A stretch of DNA of 64,000 nt from contig DATGLK010000030.1 of NCBI GenBank assembly GCA_035294265.1, forward strand, positions 1 to 64,000, in the 5' to 3' direction. The notes below the pieces were generated by a model, which worked only from the letters and a program-made list of their open reading frames with translations, had not been told where the DNA came from and made no database searches. The first letter of the stretch is position 1. Every line of letters starts with the position of its first letter. Position numbers and translations under genes: made by a program. Shown piece by piece: positions 60,204-64,000 of this stretch. The DNA is from Candidatus Binataceae bacterium. Its GTDB lineage: Bacteria; Desulfobacterota; Binatia; Binatales; Binataceae.

Positions 60204-61925
60204 CTAGAAATCGTCACCCATGTCATCCATGCCACCCATGCCACCACCCATGCCACCCATGCCACCGCCCATGCCGCCCATGCCGCCCATACCACCCATG
60301 CCGCCCATCCCTTCGCCCCCATGGGCATGGGGCGGTGGCACGGCTTTTTTGGGTTTTTCGGCTACTGCAGCTTCCGTAGTGATCAGCATCGCAGCCACGC
60401 TGGCGGCATTCTCCAACGCGATCCTAACCACTTTGGCCGGATCGACTACTCCGGCTTTGACCAAATCCTCGAATTGGTCGGTGGCAGCGTTAAAGCCAAA
60501 ATCAGCTTTGCCTTCGCACACGCGGTCATAAACCAACGGCGCCTCGCGCCCGGCGTTAATCGCGATCTGGCGCAGCGGTTCGCCCATCGCACGAACAACC
60601 AGTTGCGCTCCGGCTCGCACCTCGTCGTCCTCAAACGTCAGTTTCTCGATCGCTTTTTGGGCGCGGACCAAGGCCACCCCACCGCCAGGAACCATTCCTT
60701 CCTCGACCGCGGCGCGCAGGGCACTAACCGCGTCGTCAACCCGATCTTTTTTCTCGCGCATCTCGACTTCGGTGGCTGCGCCGACCTTGATGACCGCGAC
60801 GCCGCCAGCCAACTTGGCCAAGCGCTCGTTGAGCTGCTCGCGCTCGTAGTTGGAGGTAGTCTGAGCAATCTGGGCGCGCAACTGGGCCATGCGGGCCTGA
60901 ATCTCGTTCTTCTTTCCCGCACCTCCCACGATGGTGGTGTTGTCCTTGTCGATGATTACACGTTTGGCTCGCCCCAACATGGCCAGCGTCGCGTTCTCCA
61001 GCTTGAGCCCGGTTTCTTCCGCAATCACCTGGCCGCCAGTCAAGATCGCGATGTCTTCCAGCATCGCTTTGCGCCGATCGCTATAGGCTGGGGCCTTGAC
61101 CGCGGCCACTTTTAAAGTACCGCGCAGGCGGTTGAGCACCAGGGTGGCAAGCGCTTCACCATCGACGTCGTCGGCGATAATCAGAAGCGGGCGGCCTTCG
61201 TGCAGCACCTTCTCGAGCAACGGCAGTAGATCGCGCATTGCCGAGATTTTCTTTTCATGCAGCAAGATCAGTGGCTCGTCCAACTCCACGCTCATCTTGG
61301 CCTGATTGGTGGCAAAGTAGGGCGAGAGGTAGCCCTTGTCGAACTGTAGTCCCTCCACCAACTCCAAGACCGTCTCCAAGCCGCGCGCCTCCTCAACGGT
61401 GATGACCCCCTCCTTGCCCACCTTGTTCATGGCTTCCGCGACAATCTGACCAATCTGGCTATCCCCATTCGAGGCAATGGTGGCGACCTGAATCATCCGG
61501 GCCTGATCCTTGACCGGCCGCGCCAGCTCTTTGATGGCGGCCGCCGCCGCTTCCACCGCCGCGTCGATTCCGCGCTTAAGCGCCATCGGATGAACGCCGG
61601 CGGCGAGGAGCTTGACCGCCTCGGCCACAATCGCGCGCGCCAGAACGGTAGCGGTGGTAGTGCCGTCACCAGCTACATCGGCAGTCTTTTGCGCTACCTC
61701 GCGCAGCAGCGAGGCGCCCAGATTCTCGAACCGATCCTCGAATTCCAATTCCTTAACCACGGTGACGCCATCTTTGGTCACCTGGGGCGCGCCGAAGCTT
61801 TTTTGGATCAATACGTTGCGCCCTCGAGGGCCCAGCGTGACCCGGGCCGCCTGAGCCACCAACGTGGCTCCTTTGATGATTCCGACACGCGCTTTCTCGT
61901 GTAACTCAATCATTTTGGCGGGCAT
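60204..61925 (-). CDS. groL: chaperonin GroEL (solitary copy)
   Basis: 573 residues, close to the usual 540-550 plus a long Gly/Met tail ([11 protein letters not shown], about residues 535-573). ATP site TLGPRG, ITKDGVTV-like [21 protein letters not shown] and Asp region [17 protein letters not shown] are conserved, so it should hydrolyse ATP. The N-terminus ([20 protein letters not shown]) diverges from the usual form (GVNxLADAV). No groES precedes it, and its upstream region shows no CIRCE element. This points to a secondary, specialised chaperonin copy. Confidence 0.96.
   Translation of the reverse strand: MPAKMIELHEKARVGIIKGATLVAQAARVTLGPRGRNVLIQKSFGAPQVTKDGVTVVKELEFEDRFENLGASLLREVAQKTADVAGDGTTTATVLARAIVAEAVKLLAAGVHPMALKRGIDAAVEAAAAAIKELARPVKDQARMIQVATIASNGDSQIGQIVAEAMNKVGKEGVITVEEARGLETVLELVEGLQFDKGYLSPYFATNQAKMSVELDEPLILLHEKKISAMRDLLPLLEKVLHEGRPLLIIADDVDGEALATLVLNRLRGTLKVAAVKAPAYSDRRKAMLEDIAILTGGQVIAEETGLKLENATLAMLGRAKRVIIDKDNTTIVGGAGKKNEIQARMAQLRAQIAQTTSNYEREQLNERLAKLAGGVAVIKVGAATEVEMREKKDRVDDAVSALRAAVEEGMVPGGGVALVRAQKAIEKLTFEDDEVRAGAQLVVRAMGEPLRQIAINAGREAPLVYDRVCEGKADFGFNAATDQFEDLVKAGVVDPAKVVRIALENAASVAAMLITTEAAVAEKPKKAVPPPHAHGGEGMGGMGGMGGMGGMGGGMGGMGGGMGGMDDMGDDF
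60219..60312. repeat. short tandem repeat coding the GGM tail of GroEL
   Basis: Nine-base units close to CCACCCATG/CCGCCCATG are repeated about ten times with wobble changes, encoding Gly-Gly-Met. Such repeats can change in number by slippage. Confidence 0.85.
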
Positions 61926-62091
61926 CGCTCAGTCTCTCCATCTCTCCGTTCCGTCATTAAACGCAAGATAAGGCCACAATATGCCCTGCTGACGTCGGCC
62001 TCAATTTAAGCATCGGACCATCAGATGCAAGTGGGTGAAAGAGCACACCGGCACGATCGCGAGTTGGCCAACCCAGCCCGGACGTGCGAAG

Positions 62092-62478
62092 ATGGACGGG
62101 ATGAAGGCCATGCTTGGAATCAATGTCGCGCTGGCCGGCAGCTTGCTGATGGGAAGCTGGTTGGCCGGCTGTTCACACTTCCCGGGGCGCGCTAGCAACG
62201 TTGCTTCCCCCCAGCCTTGGCTGAGCGCCCAACAGGACGCCGACGAGGGCAGCGACCAGGTTAAGCCCGAGGATGTAGAAAAGTACATCAAAGTCTACCA
62301 AGCGATGCAGCGCAACCGCGCACTGACCATCGATCAAGCCACCGCCGAGCAGCACATGAGCGTGGCCCAATTTCGCGAGATCGAGGGGCGGGTTGAGCGC
62401 GACGGCGTACTGCGTGAGCGGGTTCGAAGCCAACTTTTGAAGTCCGCCAAGCAGCGTAGCCAGTCGCTCGCTCCCTAA
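62092..62478 (+). CDS. small lipoprotein with DUF4168-like pattern
   Basis: 128 residues from ATG 62092 (ATG 62101 possible). Signal peptide with lipobox SWLAGC. The mature part is mostly polar helical (DVEKYIKVYQAMQRNRALTI, VAQFREIEGRVERDGVLRER), recalling the DUF4168-type envelope proteins by eye. It is divergent from groEL (166 bases apart) and convergent with another lipoprotein. Function unknown. Confidence 0.7.
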   Translation: MDGMKAMLGINVALAGSLLMGSWLAGCSHFPGRASNVASPQPWLSAQQDADEGSDQVKPEDVEKYIKVYQAMQRNRALTIDQATAEQHMSVAQFREIEGRVERDGVLRERVRSQLLKSAKQRSQSLAP

Positions 62479-62528
62479 CCTGCAGCCGCGGAACAGCCTC
62501 CGTAACCCGTCTGCCTCTGGCCTAACCT

Positions 62529-62545
62529 ACCCCCCAAGGGGGGGT
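62529..62545. terminator. bidirectional C/G hairpin between convergent lipoprotein genes
   Basis: ACCCCCC and GGGGGGGT around AA form a tight hairpin midway between the converging stops at 62478 and 62587. T residues follow on the plus strand (TT only). Likely separates the two transcripts. Confidence 0.5.
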
Positions 62546-62586
62546 TGAGCATCCCTGCCGAATCAGTCGATTCCGACTTCAGCTTA

Positions 62587-62868
62587 TTACTTGGTGACCG
62601 AAGTCGCGAAGGCCGCTTCCAAGCGGGAGGCCGCGTCGTTCGCGCGCCGAACCGAATCCTGGGCCCCAGTGGCAGTGTCAGATGCCTGCTGTGCAGCGCT
62701 CTGGGCATCAGCCGCCGAATGTTCCGCTGCAGTCGCATCCGCATCCGCCTTGGTCGCGTCAGCCTGAGCTCGACTGGTCGCGTCGTTGATTGTCTTCATG
62801 TCAGGACCGCAAGCCGTCATAAAGCTGACCAGCGCAAGGACTCCCAGCATTCCCGCCAAAGTCTTCAT
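62587..62868 (-). CDS. small Lpp-like lipoprotein
   Basis: 93 residues from ATG 62868, nine bases after AGGAGG. Signal peptide with lipobox VSFMTAC. The mature part is an Ala/Asp-rich helix with repeated pattern (SRAQADATKADADATAAEHS) akin to Lpp/OprI. A longer frame to 62934 adds a non-signal-like leader. It is of the same style as the lipoprotein at 59.6 kb, so the two may form related envelope coils. Confidence 0.8.
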   Translation of the reverse strand: MKTLAGMLGVLALVSFMTACGPDMKTINDATSRAQADATKADADATAAEHSAADAQSAAQQASDTATGAQDSVRRANDAASRLEAAFATSVTK

Positions 62869-63218
62869 TCGAAAGTACCTCCTGTGTCGGCAAAATCCCA
62901 AGGCCCGGAATAACTCCGTAAAATCGTTAGTCATCCTTACAAATCGAGTTACCTAAGGCAAGCTTCGAGCGAAAGGAGCTTATGAATGCTTACCTCGTGC
63001 CTAGTCGATATATGCATAATCTGCCAATCTCAAGCTTCTTGGCCGCAAGCCTGTCTTCCCAATCGATCGCACAAGAGCGATGAGGGGCTACCACTGGTAA
63101 TTTGAATCTTGCCAGTTTGACGGCGCCCCGTCTCACCATTTTCGTAAAAACGTGGTAAGTTAGCGATCAAAGCGATTTGCCGGGCGTTAGAGTTCCTGAC
63201 CGAGCCGGTGATGCTGCC
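62869..63218. other. 350-base divergent region between lipoprotein gene and rimI
   Basis: Contains the AGGAGG site of the lipoprotein and, for rimI, a TTGACG-like -35 at 63117-63122 without a clear -10 at 17 bases (TCGTAA lies 19 bases on). No further gene is visible. Confidence 0.4.
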
Positions 63219-63734
63219 GTGGAATTGCGCACCGCGAAATTCAACGACTTGCCCCGAATCCTGGAAATCGAGCGGCTTTCTTTTTCTCAACCCTGGAGCC
63301 TGAATTCTTTTCGACGCGAACTTTCGCTATCTTTTTCCCGCACCTACCTGGCGGTAATCGATGGGGAAATTGCGGGCTACCTATGTCGTTGGCTGGTTGC
63401 CGGCGAAGTCCATATCCTCAACATCGCGGTCCATCCCGGCATCCGTCGTCGGGGCGTAGCCAGCGCGCTGCTGGCTGAGACAGTGGACGAAGCCATACGC
63501 GTACAGGCTGAGCTGATGATCTTGGAGGTTCGTCGCTCCAATTTGGCGGCGCAGCAGCTTTACCGCCGGTTTGGCTTCGTGCATCGGCGGTTACGCCGCA
63601 ATTACTATGGTGCCGGCGAGGATGCGCTGGTTATGGAGCTGGTGCCGGCGAGCCTGCGTGCCGGCGCAACTCGCCAGGCTGAAAGTCGTCTGAGGCTCGA
63701 TACGCTCGGGGAGATTTCCAAAAATAGAAGCTGA
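63219..63734 (+). CDS. rimI: ribosomal-protein-S18-alanine N-acetyltransferase
   Basis: 171 residues from GTG 63219. GNAT motifs: ILEIERLSFSQPWSLNSFRR (RimI N-terminal signature), VHILNIAVHPGIRRRGVASA (acetyl-CoA loop RRRGVA), and NLAAQQLYRRFGFVHRRLRRNYY, typical of RimI. The frame starts at TTG 63177, but homology begins near MELRTAKFNDL. RimI acetylates S18 N-terminus. No tsaB/tsaD partner is beside it. Confidence 0.93.
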   Translation: MELRTAKFNDLPRILEIERLSFSQPWSLNSFRRELSLSFSRTYLAVIDGEIAGYLCRWLVAGEVHILNIAVHPGIRRRGVASALLAETVDEAIRVQAELMILEVRRSNLAAQQLYRRFGFVHRRLRRNYYGAGEDALVMELVPASLRAGATRQAESRLRLDTLGEISKNRS

Positions 63735-63900
63735 CTTTCCAGGCTTTTTGCGGAATTTCCGAGAGGATTGGCCAGGAACACTTAACGATTCGGCCTTTTT
63801 GTGCAATAATCAAGCCTAGCGTTAAAAACGTAGCGGGCTGGGGGGTGGCCGCAAGCAAAAACGCTTGATCTTAAAACTCTTCGAATGAGAACTGCGCAAG

Positions 63901-64000
63901 ATGCCCCTAGCATTTAAAAAAGGCGAAAAAGTTGTCTACCCGGCTCATGGGGTCGGGGTAATAGATGACATCCAAAGCAAGGTCATCTCGGGAACCGAGC
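63901..64000 (+). CDS. carD: CarD-family transcriptional regulator (3' end outside window)
   Basis: The first 33 residues are visible from ATG 63901 (MPLAFKKGEKVVYPAHGVGV ... SKVISGTE). This is the N-terminal CarD/CdnL RNAP-interaction Tudor-like domain, whose signature is FKxGDxVVYPxHGVG. CarD binds RNA polymerase beta subunit and stabilises open promoters. The rest of the protein lies past the end. Confidence 0.93.
   Translation, partial: MPLAFKKGEKVVYPAHGVGVIDDIQSKVISGTE

Noticed and set aside
60219-60312. CRISPR-like or regulatory repeat array
   Set aside because: The 9-base units are codons for the Gly-Gly-Met tail of GroEL and there are no spacers.
61926-62091. CIRCE or other heat-shock operator upstream of groEL
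   Set aside because: Sequence inspected; no TTAGCACTC-type inverted repeat is present.

Overview
The window is 64 kb of GC-rich, gene-dense bacterial chromosome with no phage, insertion sequence, CRISPR array or rRNA operon that I can see. It carries about 60 protein genes and one tRNA-Asn with an encoded CCA. Several traits fit a Gram-negative lineage of the former Deltaproteobacteria, or a neighbour such as Candidatus Binatota/Desulfobacterota: many lipoproteins, an outer-membrane efflux factor, a NarI/HdrD-type ETF:quinone oxidoreductase beside etfBA, Rieske and luciferase-like oxygenases, multihaem cytochrome and CarD. That placement is inference; no marker gene here settles it.

Layout. 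1-1.8 kb: the end of an NtrB-like kinase gene, a lipoprotein and tRNA-Asn. 2-16.3 kb: an oxygenase island with an FAD monooxygenase, four paralogous Rieske oxygenases in two tandem pairs (3.5-6.1 and 13.7-16.3 kb), a TetR/OMF/HlyD/DHA2 tripartite pump and a class III aminotransferase. 16.3-21.1 kb: a protein with a DnaB-N-like pattern, threonine ammonia-lyase, a TPR lipoprotein and a ClC channel. 21.3-29.1 kb: a luciferase-like enzyme, then a tightly packed set encoding a cNMP-binding four-cluster ferredoxin, a membrane protein with two His pairs (probable dihaem b), a nine-haem cytochrome fused through a membrane helix to a NAD(P)/FAD oxidoreductase, a SagB/nitroreductase-like enzyme and a small membrane protein. 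This set looks like an undescribed route for moving electrons across the membrane and is the main discovery candidate.

29.6-35.5 kb: an APC permease, then overlapping PP2C phosphatase, Ser/Thr kinase and Amt ammonium transporter genes, and a NarL-type regulator. 35.6-42.7 kb: a membrane FeS/haem ETF:quinone oxidoreductase, a secreted alpha/beta hydrolase, and etfA-etfB behind an IclR regulator. 43-47.2 kb: small catabolic genes (VOC, aldo-keto reductase, luciferase-like, LigB-like) and a PCYCGC protein. 47.2-50.4 kb: a hybrid kinase and NtrC-type regulator. 50.7-58 kb: a secreted protein of unknown function, small proteins, a cold-shock protein, molybdopterin genes moaB and a moaD-moaE fusion, ispH, an MscS channel, a deoxynucleoside kinase and a Nudix hydrolase. 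58.2-64 kb: a zinc alcohol dehydrogenase, a solitary groEL flanked by small alanine-rich lipoproteins, rimI and the start of carD.

The common theme is oxidative breakdown of (probably aromatic or otherwise hydrophobic) organic compounds. Oxygenases would open the substrate, an ETF-linked step would pass electrons to quinone, and molybdopterin synthesis, efflux and nitrogen uptake would support the process. The substrates cannot be read from the sequence.
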